Of a stretch of DNA of 18,540 nucleotides, positions 1 to 9,198 are shown one piece after another. Source of the stretch: Psilocybe azurescens. Lineage: Eukaryota > Basidiomycota > Agaricomycetes > Agaricales > Agrocybaceae. The position numbers and the translations under genes are program-made. The notes beneath the pieces are model-generated. The model searched no databases, was not told the origin of the DNA, and was given only the letters and a program-made list of their open reading frames with translations. The stretch lies in contig JAJIRX010000343.1 in assembly GCA_023853785.1 (NCBI GenBank), forward strand, positions 1-18,540. The letters are read 5' to 3'. Numbering within the stretch: the first letter of the stretch is position 1; each line of letters begins with the position of its first letter.

Positions 1-619
1 TTCGGGTGTTTGACTTTGGATGCAACTCTGATGGTGCGTCGCTTTCTTGACCAAATGTTATTTGTGTTTTGTTGGCTAAAATGAATTTGAATTGCTCACT
101 TAAATAGAGCTGCAATGCATCACTTTGCCAATGATGACGGATTCAACACCTTCTGCCCACCTGTCGTCTGGCAATTTTTTACAAACGATGTCATGCAAAC
201 CAGTGCGATCAACCATGAACTTCGCTAAATATGATGACCTTGTTCAGGTTAGGGATTTTATGTCTCTGTTTGTCTATTTATCATTTATATGCTCGATAAT
301 TAGGCGTGCTTGGCTGTGAGGGCATCCTGTTGTTGACGTCCACAACTATGCCGGGTTCAAAAGCAAACTAAGTATCCTTATTTGAATCAAACTGCCGGAT
401 GGACTTCTCACTTTCATTCACCAGATTGGGCTAGCCTCCCATCCTTCATCATTATCTAATTGCTCATCAAGGTTGCCATGGATTACAGAATGGACATGGG
501 AAGCTGTTTTCGAATTGATTCAAACGCCGGTAATGTTTCTTTCTGTATTCTTTTCTTTGCCCTTAAAAGTAATCAGTGATTTGTGGCTTAGGCAATAGGA
601 TTTTGTGAAAATTTTAGGA
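1..619. other. No supportable gene; short unconnected ORFs
   Basis: I see no gene here that I can defend. Open frames are short (64 codons at most), do not join through plausible introns, and match no family I recognise. One stretch near 140-230 reads in one frame as an aromatic-rich peptide (FNTFCPPVVWQFF), which could be a decayed exon, but nothing flanking supports it. Confidence 0.5.
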
Positions 620-870
620 GGAACAGCTTGATAAAATCCCACCGAACTTTGGGATCATTCCATTCTTTGAAAAGAAAGCGATTCCGCTATTTTTCATGAT
701 TTTACTGGTTTTTTTAAGGATCCGGCCGATATTTTAGGGTATGCATTCCTTAATTGGCAATTTAAAAGGGAACAGCTTGATAGAATGAGCTGAAAGTTGG
801 TTGGGAAGCTCCTTAAACGGGATTCTACTGATTCTGATGGTGTTTAAAGGATGAATAAAAGCTGATTTTT
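620..870. repeat. Diverged tandem duplication, about 149-bp period
   Basis: The 14-mer GGAACAGCTTGATA occurs at 620-633 and again at 769-782. Each copy is followed by AAAT or GAAT, and then at a similar distance by a related GATTYTACTG...TTTAAGGAT / TTTAAAGGAT block (about 699-721 and 821-852). The shared order suggests an old, strongly diverged tandem duplication. No coding function is evident. Confidence 0.35.
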
Positions 871-1728
871 TAGTTGAGTTTGATTGTCCGTGACTGTAAC
901 GGCACTGGGATCGGGAACGGGATGGGAAATAACGGATATCGCACCAGCGGTGCCTACGCACACATCCGATCTTGACACGCATTACTGGAGAACATGTTTA
1001 TTGAGCTGGGATTTGGGGATACCGTCGAACGGAACAGCAGCACCAACCCCAGCAACATCATCCTCAGCAACATCAGCACCAGCACCAACATGAACATAAA
1101 CAGCATCAGCAGCACCATCAATAACAGCAAAATTCACGGCGTGTCACGGAGCGACTGTCACAGTGCAGTATAGATGATTTATCATGTTCTTTTATATGAC
1201 GTATTTTTAATCTATTTCCCTCTTTTTCGTATAGATCGCCTAGGTGATGAAGCACCTTAGCCTGCCGGCCGCTGGATGCGTGACGCCATCATTTGCTCGC
1301 GGGCGGCTCGGTGCTCATTCAGTCAAACGTGCGACTGCTGTATATTCTGTGCGGATGGGAGATCAAGCTGGCAAAAGAATGCATGGGTGGCGAGTGAGCG
1401 CAAGCTGAAGAAAGAGGTGGTTAGGACTCTGACTTGGCCTTATCTCTCCAAGGAAGTCTGTGCTCAGAATGAAAAGTTTTTGCATTGAATGATCATAGCT
1501 TGCATATTTCTTCCCTTCGGTCAAACTGGATCTATATGTGTGTGCTTCACCGCACTGTTTTATGTTACATATCATGTCGATCAAACCATACCCTTCCCAT
1601 ACCCTTCGTCACATTTCATCATCTTTAAGTGGCCATACAGCACCTTATATCTCCACCTTCTCCTCCTCATTCTGACTCCTCGTCACAGTCCCCCCTATCC
1701 CTCCCCTTATCGCCCGAGCTACCGTCCT
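871..1728. other. Gene-poor stretch with weak exon-like ORF and intron-like tract
   Basis: This stretch holds the CAN-rich tract listed separately, then an intron-like segment ending in a strong pyrimidine tract and TATAG (about 1158-1234), then a 70-codon open frame (1276-1488) with several Cys and a basic C-terminal part. Three overlapping frames are all partly open around 1246-1490 and I cannot choose between them. The + strand from about 1580 to 1740 is C/T-rich and is probably the 3' flank of the minus-strand gene that follows. No product is assigned. Confidence 0.3.
1036..1135 (+). repeat. CAN-rich trinucleotide low-complexity tract
   Basis: The tract is a run of CAG, CAC, CAA, CAT and ATC triplets. 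In one frame it reads as an almost pure Gln/His tract with a little Pro and Glu. In another it reads Ser/Asn/Thr/Ile and in a third Ala/Pro/Thr/Ser. Such tracts often lie in the coding part of fungal transcription factors, but the Q/H frame is closed by TAA and no DNA-binding domain is visible nearby. I annotate it only as a low-complexity repeat. Confidence 0.6.
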
Positions 1729-2163
1729 CTACCTCCATAGCCTCTCCCGCTTCTGCTTGAAGGCTCCCGACGCTTCCTCGTTATCAATATCCATCTCCTC
1801 ATCCAACCGAGTGGCTGCATCCTTGGAGTTGAGATCTTTGGCGGGGAATAACTAACATGAGCCGTGCTGGAAACTTGACGGCTAGCACAGCGACAACTCA
1901 CCGAGGAGGGCCAACGCCTTTGTTATTGCATTGGTCGCATCATCTCTCCTCTCGCTGGATTGTCGAGACTGCTGAACGGGTATGAGGCCATGACCGTCGA
2001 ATGAGTCAATAGCGACATTTCCTTACCTTCGACCATTCATCGCAGTCTCGAGTTGCGCAGATGTGCATCTCTGTCTGGGCATCATTAGGTTAGTTTGGTG
2101 AGCTATTTTCTTAGATATACAACGACACTTACCTTGCTCTGTAGAAGAATTAGCGCCAGACAT
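1729..2163 (-). CDS. Small four-exon hypothetical protein (about 83 aa)
   Basis: A spliced model on the minus strand uses ATG at 2163. Exons are 2133-2163, 2027-2070, 1902-1971 and 1729-1835, with TAG at 1729-1731. The introns are 62, 55 and 66 nt with donors GTAAGT, GTAAGG and GTGAGT and CAG/AAG acceptors. The exons sum to 252 nt, exactly 84 codons with no internal stop, which is the main support. For exon 2 the second of two nearby acceptors (ACAG before 2070) is needed, because the first gives an early stop. The product starts MSGANSSTEQ, is polar, has a possible helical stretch (ATNAITKALALLDL), an acidic patch (LDEEMDIDNEE) and a basic end (KQKRERLWR). I do not recognise the family. No signal peptide or membrane segment is visible. 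It could also be a fragment of a larger gene. Confidence 0.5.
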
Positions 2164-2478
2164 TGATATTCGGTATTCGGTGTGAGTGCGTAGCGAGGAT
2201 GTACTCAATGTGATGGATGATGGTGAAAAGTTGATAGTGGGATTTGTGCCTGGTTTCTTCCACGTGTGCTTAAGTATCGATTCACTTTGGCGTTGTCGTT
2301 TACAAATGGTTAACTAAATAGATCTTTGCACTCTGTAGTCAGTAAAATACATGTCTTTATCGTGTCAAATGGATTAAATTGAATGAACCGTGAGTTGATA
2401 ATAAAGTACATTCAATTGTTTAAATGTTGTGTGTGAGTCGCCGTCGCTCTCTCAAAATGCGAATTCTTTGCGCACTCA
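2164..2478. other. Upstream flank of the minus-strand gene; no gene seen
   Basis: This AT-rich interval lies between the start of the 1729-2163 gene and the hairpin block. It presumably carries that gene's promoter on the minus strand, but I see no convincing TATA box. No open frame is worth reporting. Confidence 0.4.
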
Positions 2479-2499
2479 TCGACTCGCTGAGCGAGTCGA
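2479..2499. repeat. Perfect 21-nt palindrome
   Basis: TCGACTCGCT and AGCGAGTCGA are exact reverse complements around a single G. The palindrome sits directly before the first CTGTATGT hairpin at 2501. It could be a protein-binding dyad or part of the terminus of a mobile element; the sequence alone does not decide. Confidence 0.7.
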
Positions 2500-2500
2500 A

Positions 2501-2905
2501 TACTGTATGTTTTGATGTAAGGTCGACATACAGTAATTACATACATAAATTCTGTTTGTTTTACTAACAGAAGTTCTGTTCTTTAACTGTAAGTTTTATT
2601 TACACAAGTCATATTTGTATAACATACAGCAATTATATACACCATATCTGTATGTTTTACATACAGCTATTATATACAGTTATTCTGTATCTTTGACAAA
2701 CAGCCAAAGAAAAGAAGTCATGTTTATTCAGGTGTTTTATTTACTTACAGCTTAGAAACAGAAACGGTGTTTGTTCAAAATACAGCTACCGAACAGAATA
2801 TATGTTTGATATCTGTATTATTTCTAAACATAAATACTATATGTCATACTTACATCAATTCTTACATAAGTCATGTATATAAATCACTGTATGTCAGACA
2901 TACAG
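2501..2905. repeat. Cluster of CTGTATGT/ACATACAG hairpins, possible MITE
   Basis: This 405-bp AT-rich block holds many short inverted repeats on one theme. TACTGTATGT (2501-2510) pairs with ACATACAGTA (2526-2535). TCTGTTTGT (2551) pairs with ACTAACAGA (2563) with one mismatch. CTGTATGT-TTT-ACATACAG (2648-2666) and CTGTATGT-CAG-ACATACAG (2887-2905) are perfect 8-bp hairpins. ATACAG...CTGTAT (2674-2690) is a shorter one in the opposite order. Single copies of CATACAG or CTGTAT lie between. The first and last hairpins bound the block, so the ends could act as terminal inverted repeats of a non-autonomous DNA element. I could not find a convincing target-site duplication, and no ORF is present. 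Confidence 0.5.
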
Positions 2906-3550
2906 CGGTCGGCGCCACCAGTGATTACACTGCAAAGACCCAATGCAATTTTCCAGCACGCGAATCAGAGCGTTGATTCGATCATAAACCCCAAGGTTTC
3001 GACAGAGTTAGCACATGCCGTCTAATGGTCCAACCATACTATGCATCGCATGCTACGGACTTTCTTTCCGCATAAAGCCAACAATATGCTTTGGCTAATC
3101 AAAGTCCATAGCCGTGAAGACTCTTCAATATTATTAATGTACTCCAAAGCGAGAATTAACGTACAACGTTCTCATCCACTGTCTGGCTCTCATTGTTAGT
3201 TTGTAAATACCTCGCTTTCTAAACTGAGAATTGTGGAGGATTTGAGCAGTTTCCCAATTGGGAGGCCACCGAGACTCAGCTGGTGCCCCGTCTGCCGCTT
3301 TGTTTCGGTTGCGATCCTCTTTGAATTGCCTCATGTCTAGTTATGAAAGTGTCTTTTCTATTTAAAATGCCACTATCCGCATTAATGATGAACGGGACAA
3401 TGTTCGAGTTCAGGGGTGCTTGTCGCAGCTTCAAAGTGTATATTGTCCGTGCCACTTGCGGCTCAATAGTAGAATTATTAGGCCATTCCGAGTCATTCAC
3501 GTTTCTCCATTAAGAAGAAACCAACCTTGAGCCCCCAGAGTGCGTAAATG
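2906..3550. other. Intergenic stretch with imperfect inverted repeats and weak minus-strand ORFs
   Basis: CGAATCA (2961-2967) and TGATTCG (2974-2980) form a small dyad. Around 3053-3110, GGACTTT and AAAGTCC bracket a second, nested pair (AAAGC...GCTTT), giving an imperfect hairpin. Two overlapping minus-strand open frames (3134-3334 and 3276-3500) have plausible composition, but neither starts with an in-frame ATG and I could not join them through convincing introns. No product is assigned. Confidence 0.35.
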
Positions 3551-3558
3551 TATATAAG
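3551..3558 (+). promoter_or_regulatory. TATA box of the 3637 gene
   Basis: TATATAAG lies 79 nt upstream of the ATG at 3637. It is followed by a pyrimidine-rich stretch (CACCTTCTCTCCCCTTGC, about 3589-3607), typical of a fungal transcription start region. Spacing and orientation fit a promoter for the downstream gene. Confidence 0.6.
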
Positions 3559-3636
3559 CGTGGCTTTGCAATGAGGAAAATATCACCGGACACCTTCTCT
3601 CCCCTTGCTTAAACTCGGTGTAAACGATACATTATA

Positions 3637-4024
3637 ATGAGCACACATCAATTATATCCTCAACCCGCTCCTTACTATCCATTGGATGAAAAGTACAAGT
3701 GCGTGGCACTAATTCTAATTTCATTTACTCTTAATGACATGACTCTGTTTGACTATAGATTCTACATGCGCAAGGGCGAGTGGCGTGCAGTTGATGGTGA
3801 AAGAGTCAAGATTCACGAACAAATTGACACTGAGGGAATTGCTCGTCTCCAGAGCATTCATACTACACTCGCAAGCGAAATCTATGGAAATGATGATGCA
3901 ATACAGAGTACGGTGCTACGAGCGTCAGAAGGCGCTGGATAGTGCATCGGACACCGCTCCGGGTCCAATGGTACAGGGAAACAATTACCCTTATGCCCCT
4001 AGCAGCAGCCCGGTCAAGCGTTAA
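3637..4024 (+). pseudogene. Small hypothetical gene with one intron and an apparent frameshift
   Basis: ATG at 3637 follows a TATA box. Exon 1 is 3637-3698, then a 60-nt intron (GTGCGT...TATAG, 3699-3758). Exon 2 continues in frame with YMRKGEWRAVDGER and a helical stretch (IDTEGIARLQSIHTTLASEI) up to about 3888. In that frame the protein ends at 3942 with unlike sequence. The next frame instead carries a convincing continuation (MMQYRVRCYERQKALD, then a Pro/Ser-rich tail ending at 4024). The simplest reading is one extra base near 3885-3895, in or beside a short A run. The intact product would be about 110 aa, rich in Tyr/Pro at the start and probably helical in the middle. I do not know the family. 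Either it is a recent pseudogene or the base is a sequencing error. Confidence 0.5.
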
Positions 4025-4996
4025 GTAGCACGATTATTCAAGATCTAGGAGTTCCGAGAAATACATATCAAATAATGAGATGTTCTACGTCGAGGATGTT
4101 GCGCCGTACTGTACCGGCATGGCTTTGATGTCACTGAGCCGTAGCAGCGGTAATTGAACAATATCGCTGCATACTTGTGCTGTAAATCTTAAACAAAGCC
4201 TGTCGAACCAATTCATAGTCAACATTGTCTGTTTGTCTGATTTAAATTCCAGCGAATTGTAATAATGCGTGTCACTCAACCAGGTGCTTTGAAAAGTGCA
4301 CTCCGGGTACTTTAAAACACATATCTTCCCAACATGATATGCTCAAGAGTCGAGGATAGTTTGAAGAGCAGATTAAATACAGATGTAAGCATTAGGACGT
4401 TATATCGCTCCCCAACAGCTGAAGGTAGCTTGGGCCGATGATTCCCTCGAAGTCGCAATCTCTACCTCGCTCAGAGGCAAAGTATCGGCAAAACCAAAAC
4501 ATCAATGATAGCTAGCTAATCCCTAAACTATTCGTAAAGCTCAGTGTTCAAAGGGCCTTCGATTCCTCCTCTGGATGAACGGACTCGGAGGTCGCTCTAC
4601 CGAGCTAATACCACCGCCGAATATACATCTATACGTACTCTTCCTCCGCAGCCAGTCCTCTTGTGTTTAGACTTCAGACTACTGGACTTCATCGGTTGTG
4701 ATTTAATGCCAAATTATAGACCAGAGATTCGCTTAGGAGTTGTCGGTGCTGTTGAGAAGTTCGAATCTGTGGTGACTGGAACAGGGACATACCCTTCAAC
4801 GATGACGACGACCGCCACGAACGTGCCTCTTAAGCAAACCCTTCCACGCCCCTTTCTACTGCCACGGATATTGTGCAGCATAGGCACCACCACCCCGACA
4901 CCTGCATGTCCGAACAACAACAACGACAACGACACATCGCGCCCCCATTCTTCCCATACAGCCGAAGACAACAGCCTACGACATAAACTAGCCGCA
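4025..4996. other. Intergenic; open + frame without clear coding support
   Basis: A + strand frame is open from 4544 into the DUF6699 remnant at 4997, but it begins without ATG. Its first 150 codons are low-complexity Thr/Pro/Asn-rich sequence with no recognisable domain. It might include the disordered N-terminal part that often precedes DUF6699 domains, but this cannot be shown. Nothing else is seen. Confidence 0.35.
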
Positions 4997-5411
4997 ATGG
5001 ATACTAGAGGCTCCGCCCCCGCTCATCTGCGTGCGCGTCCGCCCGCTACTCCACTCTTCACTGTGCACCCCATACTGGCGTTCGATGAGTTCCACAAGCG
5101 GAATCCGGTGCTGACGTGGACGACTGACCAGCCCCCGAAGTACATTGCTCCAACACCAGGGAAGTCGAATATGCATAAATAGGTGCCTGTGCAACCGAAT
5201 CCGGATGCGAATGTGATCCCGAATGTGAACACATACCACTGGAAGTCGCTCTCCGTGACGGAACGACCCCTCCGCCCCGCTGCACATCCGGATCGAGTGC
5301 TTCACTACGTCCCTCATCACTGTGCACCTTTCCGATCTCCCGAATATCATCACAGTCGGGGACGTGCTCTGCGATCTACACCCACGCGCATATCCGGCGC
5401 CCGCGCGCTGA
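4997..5411 (+). pseudogene. DUF6699-like domain, broken by a stop and a frameshift
   Basis: Reading from ATG 4997, the frame gives the usual start of this basidiomycete domain: a VHPIL motif, then PVLTW and a PP pair (about 5062-5140). A TAG at 5180-5182 interrupts the same frame, which reopens as far as about 5270. The domain then continues in another frame from 5277 with PLHIRIEC, LITVHLSDLP and IITVGDVLCDLH, matching the pattern LxIxC...ITVxxxxx...ITVGDVLxxIH known from DUF6699. One extra base near 5270 would explain the shift. The last part of the domain is not recognisable and this frame stops at TGA 5409-5411. A 43-nt intron (about 5140-5182) could remove the stop but not the frameshift. 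The function of DUF6699 is unknown. Confidence 0.5.
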
Positions 5412-6474
5412 CCAACTAGGGACGGTTGGGCAGACGGAATGCGAGCACGGGGGCGGAGCAGGCGATGGGCGACGGCGTGAGCTCGAAAGTGCGTGTCGAT
5501 GGCGTTCCGCACGTGCTGGGCAGCGCAGGCGCAGAGTAGGAGGAAGTAGAATGTGTGAGTGTTGCATACGAGGTCGATGGCTGGATGATGATGGAACGTA
5601 CATGTCACCCCCCACACCCCCTCAGACCACCGTCATCTACCCCACCACGACATTGATGCGGACCCAGGGCATCGCAGCGGCATTGTTCGGACTGTGGTTG
5701 TAAGTAGTGCAGTAGTCATAGTCACAGCACTCCTGTATTCTCATTCAGAGAACAGAAGCATAGCGTTGTGCGTTGTAAGAGCGGGGAAAAGGTGATTTCA
5801 TTGAACTATCCAGGTTGGTTGAACGTTGAAGCTAAAGAGTTAAATATTGAGCGCGAGCGAGATGGTCATGCTTGTCGTTGATCGTTGGATTGTCTCTGAT
5901 GGGCTTTGGCGTTGATAGGTTATAACTTTGAAAACAAACAACCGGATCAATTGTGTTCACTGTCGGTACTGAGACACTTGTGGGATAAGAACGCTCCAAG
6001 GTCCTTCGCGCGACTAGCTGCGCATTCCGAGAGTGGGACCTGGCTGGGAGTCTCGGAGACGTGTTAGCGTTGGTTCTGCCAGCTGAAGAAATAAAAAGTT
6101 GGCTTGAAAAGTCTGGTATGCCTGCAGTTAGGGATTAAGTAGCGCATGTAGCAATCCAATGTCTTTTACAAACTTGGCAACTTGGTTTGGCTGCGTTTGT
6201 TAATGGACCGTGAAATTTAGGGTGAGTTGGCTTGTTTTTCCTACGGTTTCCACTTCCTTGCATTCAACTTCACGGCTTCCTGCTTGCGTGGGTTATATAT
6301 CTCTTAGAATACGTCTCTTTTATTCAAACTATTTTTTTCGTCCTTACTCAACAGCGGTACAAAGCTGAATGTCTTTCGGAGCCTGATTATTGCAGTCGAG
6401 CAACACTCTACAGGAATATTGCCTTGTGCGATGTCGAGGCTAAATGCCGACGCCATATCGGATCACTGTCTTCT
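5412..6474. other. Intergenic; no gene seen
   Basis: The long minus-strand frame overlapping 4988-5617 is antisense to the DUF6699 remnant and has biased Arg/His composition typical of a shadow frame. Around 6330-6356 a pyrimidine tract and CTCAACAG precede a short open stretch (RYKAECLSEPDYCSR...), which resembles a 3' splice site and exon, but I cannot connect it to anything upstream. Confidence 0.35.
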
Positions 6475-6825
6475 TTACAACTCCGTCATGCTATAAGACC
6501 GCATATAATAATCACTGATGAGATTATGAAGGTGTAATACGAAATGGTCCGTGGTGCGTAGTACCAAACATTGTATCTTTTCTATACACTTTCGATATCC
6601 CATGTATAGATCATCAGCCTCGGTTATCCTCGCCACCCCCATTTCGTCGCAATAAGATTCAAAATGTAAGTGCCGGGGCTCTTCCCATCTGTTTCGGGTG
6701 TATCCAGTACGATATGCACCCACAGCGCGTTGAGCGATCATGAGCTTGCCTAGCTCCCACTCAAAATCACTCATCACTAGGCTTTTCTTCTTCCCTCGTC
6801 GCTTCTTGCATTGTTTCCATTTCAT
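6475..6825 (-). CDS. Unidentified single-exon ORF, 116 aa
   Basis: The frame starts with ATG at 6825 and ends with TAA at 6475-6477. The product begins very basic (MKWKQCKKRRGKKK) and continues with a balanced, soluble composition including WELGKLMIAQRAVGAY and ADDLYMGYRKCIEK. The basic start could act as a nuclear localisation signal, but that is speculation. I recognise no domain. No clear promoter or intron is visible and the length is within what chance frames reach in AT-moderate DNA, so it may not be a gene. Confidence 0.25.
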   Translation of the reverse strand: MKWKQCKKRRGKKKSLVMSDFEWELGKLMIAQRAVGAYRTGYTRNRWEEPRHLHFESYCDEMGVARITEADDLYMGYRKCIEKIQCLVLRTTDHFVLHLHNLISDYYMRSYSMTEL

Positions 6826-7404
6826 GAAAAGTCTACGACTTATGGGCTTAGAGGAACGTCATCTAGCGGAATAGCATTGAATGCGATCCCTTCTGAACAT
6901 ATATCAGTCGACGTCAGCCGAGAATTCATTGGAGATTATTCAAGTGACGGCATTGCATCCTTAAGATCAGAACCAGACGTACCGTGTATGTGGAAACGAA
7001 TGATACATTAACCAACATTTTGTAAGGGAAGAGGAATACCCAGGAAACTTGAAGGATATGATATCCCGCAAATTCAATACCTATGAACCCTAGAATGGAA
7101 ATTTTTGAATACCCTTCAACTTCGACAATATGAGATGTGTCTAACCCATCGACAACAATAATATTTCGAAGCATGGTTAACGTATACGTGAAAATTCTAT
7201 GCTTAGGTGCTCCGTAGCATAAATGCCAACGTATATCTTGGACATGCGCTTATATTAGGTAGATCACCGGTACTATACTCCATTTACTGTAATTTATTAT
7301 CCAAAGATTTATAGCATAATGGATAAGTACAAGAAATACGTAAAACATAGTCATACATTGTTAATAACTGTAGGGTTTTAGCTGTGTTGGAAGATTAAAA
7401 TTTA
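6826..7404. other. 3' flank of the membrane-protein gene; no gene seen
   Basis: Short frames exist on both strands (+ 6811-7011, - 6926-7174) but neither shows family motifs, promoter or consistent introns. The AT-rich part 7280-7400 is the likely 3' untranslated region and terminator of the minus-strand gene ending at 7405. Confidence 0.35.
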
Positions 7405-9110
7405 TTAAGAAATGGAAGCTAAACTGGAGACAGGCAACACCCTTGAGTTCCTTCTGTTATCATCTGCGGCAAGAATTCCGTGAACTTTCAGTATCATGCG
7501 ATTGCATAGGGTGGATGAGATGGTGACTGAGAACCCCAGGGGAGCATCAAAATGTTTCTGCAGAATCTATTAACATAATTAATCAAGTAATTCATAAATT
7601 GATATACCAAGTCCAATATCCAGACCAGCATACAGGCCAAGTATGTAATCCCAATTCTGTATTTCAATCACTGTAAGCTGGAGTAATGATTCTAGCTATC
7701 CGAACACTTACGCTATGAAGTAAAGAATTGAATCTCGAATCAGGATATGAAAGAGTTCCACTCCAGTAGAAAAATATGGTCCAGGCGATTTGAAGTGCCA
7801 AAATGCCCGAATAATGGCCAGTGCGCACAAAAAGCACTCGAATGCAAATGTGGGTATCCAGAACGCGTATGTGTAGGGTGGAATGCTCGATATAGTGCAG
7901 AAATGACCTCCAGGAATTGGAACTGCACGAACACCATTATCTAAGGGTATTTGTCTGTCGTGAGTCTCTGCCACAAAACATGGACCATACTCACCTTTTA
8001 TGATACGGTTAGAAGCTATTACCATCACAATCATGGAAGCTATGCTCGACACTATGAATAGAGGCACCATATAGGCCAAGAGTCTCCGGCTCCTGGCAAA
8101 AAGTACATATAGTCGAACCTGCAAAATGGCTACAATCGCAGTAGAGTAGGATTGTGTGAATACGGCCTAAATTCAATTCATATGTCACTCATTGACCTAC
8201 CTTGAGAAAGAAGCGGTCCTATCACACCCGACCAGTCCTGCCAGTTCATAAAATGTAAACCTGGAATGTTGTGAGAGGAGCATATCGAGATAGGAAGAAT
8301 AAGATTGCACTCACAACTACAGGTTTAAAGTGATAGCATAACATCAGTCTTCTTTGCGGTTCCTGACTGTCATTTGTAACCCACGCCTACAACAGAAGAA
8401 GGTCACATATACCCATGCAGTAATTCATTATGCTGCACATACTTCGTTATTAACATTTGGAGAGAAAAACAATATTTTCGACAAAATCAGCATCCATAAG
8501 CGTTCGGTATATTTGTGGATCACCGTATGTTACAAATCTTTAAGAGCGTCATTCCACAATAATGACTACAATGCCTGGAATGCGACCTACGGGACAGCTC
8601 CGAGAAAATAATAGCGATTCTGTGAGTCTTTAATCAGTATCTTTTCATCATATCAACAGCTCTAACTCACCACGAGGAATAATATTTTTATGAAGCTCAA
8701 GCGCGTGTTCTCAATCAAGACAAAGCTGAATCAATGAGGGTATACGCAACAAATCAAGAGCATACCGACCTTTAGGAAAGATATCTGGCTCGTCGGTATG
8801 AGATCAGCACTATAGGTGTCGTCCATAGTCAGACGACTTGCCTCTTGGTCCAAGGTGATAACTATCGAGGGACTATATTAAATGTGTGATTAAATAAGTT
8901 CAAAACATACTGCTCACTGTAGTCATATAAAATAATGCAGATAGCGGAAACTACAGCATAATGAAATTATAAGGAACAGGAAAGAGTAGATACACGATGT
9001 GCATCGTGGCTTGACGTACTTCTAGCGCATCTGGTGAACTGTACAATTTGTAGACCGTGTATCAGCTCATCCATGGACTGTGCAGACAACGATGGCGATG
9101 TCGTGTTCAT
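7405..9110 (-). CDS. DUF6533-family multi-pass membrane protein (11 exons)
   Basis: Proposed exons on the minus strand: 9020-9110, 8918-8950, from 8861 down (end unresolved), 8671-8725, 8591-8619, 8311-8348, 8201-8260, 7995-8129, 7712-7940, 7608-7656 and 7405-7557. The first exon leads into LYDYIITLDQE, the DUF6533 hallmark. Then come KILFLVNRYYFLG, CYHFKP, NWQDWSGVIGPLLSQ, ILQVRLYVLFARSRRLLAY, several hydrophobic segments, RDSILYFIAIGITYLA and GFSVTISSTLCNRMIL, in the order usual for this large Agaricomycete family, whose function is unknown. Most introns are 50-71 nt and keep phase. Two weak points exist. The junction between LDQE (near 8845) and VLIENTR (from 8724) does not keep frame with any GT donor, so a one-base deletion or an unusual donor is possible. 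The intron 8349-8590 is 242 nt, much longer than the rest. The C-terminal half is well supported; the gene could be functional or freshly damaged. Confidence 0.75.
8761..8800. repeat. 9-bp inverted repeat inside the DUF6533 gene
   Basis: CATACCGAC (8761-8769) and GTCGGTATG (8792-8800) are perfect reverse complements around 22 nt. On the gene strand this places GTCGGTATG at two positions. The proximal one includes a possible donor (GTATGC). The repeat lies exactly in the region where the exon 3/exon 4 junction cannot be resolved. Confidence 0.5.
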
Positions 9111-9189
9111 TGGAGTTATGGGTTTGAGGTATCTAGGCAAAACAGAGTGAAGGGAATGAAATTAACCCACTTGATCCCTATATTCGCTT

Positions 9190-9198
9190 CATATATAC
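9190..9198 (-). promoter_or_regulatory. Possible TATA box of the DUF6533 gene
   Basis: On the minus strand the sequence AGTATATATGAAG places a TATATAT element about 80 nt upstream of the proposed ATG at 9110. The distance is like that of the 3637 gene. No other element is recognised. Confidence 0.4.

Noticed and set aside
2501..2905. CRISPR array or bacterial-type terminators
   Set aside because: The repeats vary in length and spacing, there are no equal spacers, and the surrounding spliceosomal introns show eukaryotic DNA.
4750..4780. Sequence GTTCGAATC reminiscent of a tRNA T-loop
   Set aside because: No acceptor stem, D-arm or A-box at the right distance; I found no tRNA in the window.
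4544..4996. Open + frame leading into the DUF6699 remnant
   Set aside because: No ATG at its start, low-complexity composition, and a change of character near 4980; I kept only the part from ATG 4997.
4988..5617. 209-codon minus-strand ORF, the second longest in the window
   Set aside because: It is antisense to the DUF6699-like remnant, rich in Arg/His/Ser as expected for a shadow frame, and shows no domain. The + strand has recognisable motifs in the same place.
7747..7944. 65-codon + strand ORF with several Cys residues
   Set aside because: Exactly antisense to a well-supported exon of the DUF6533-family gene.
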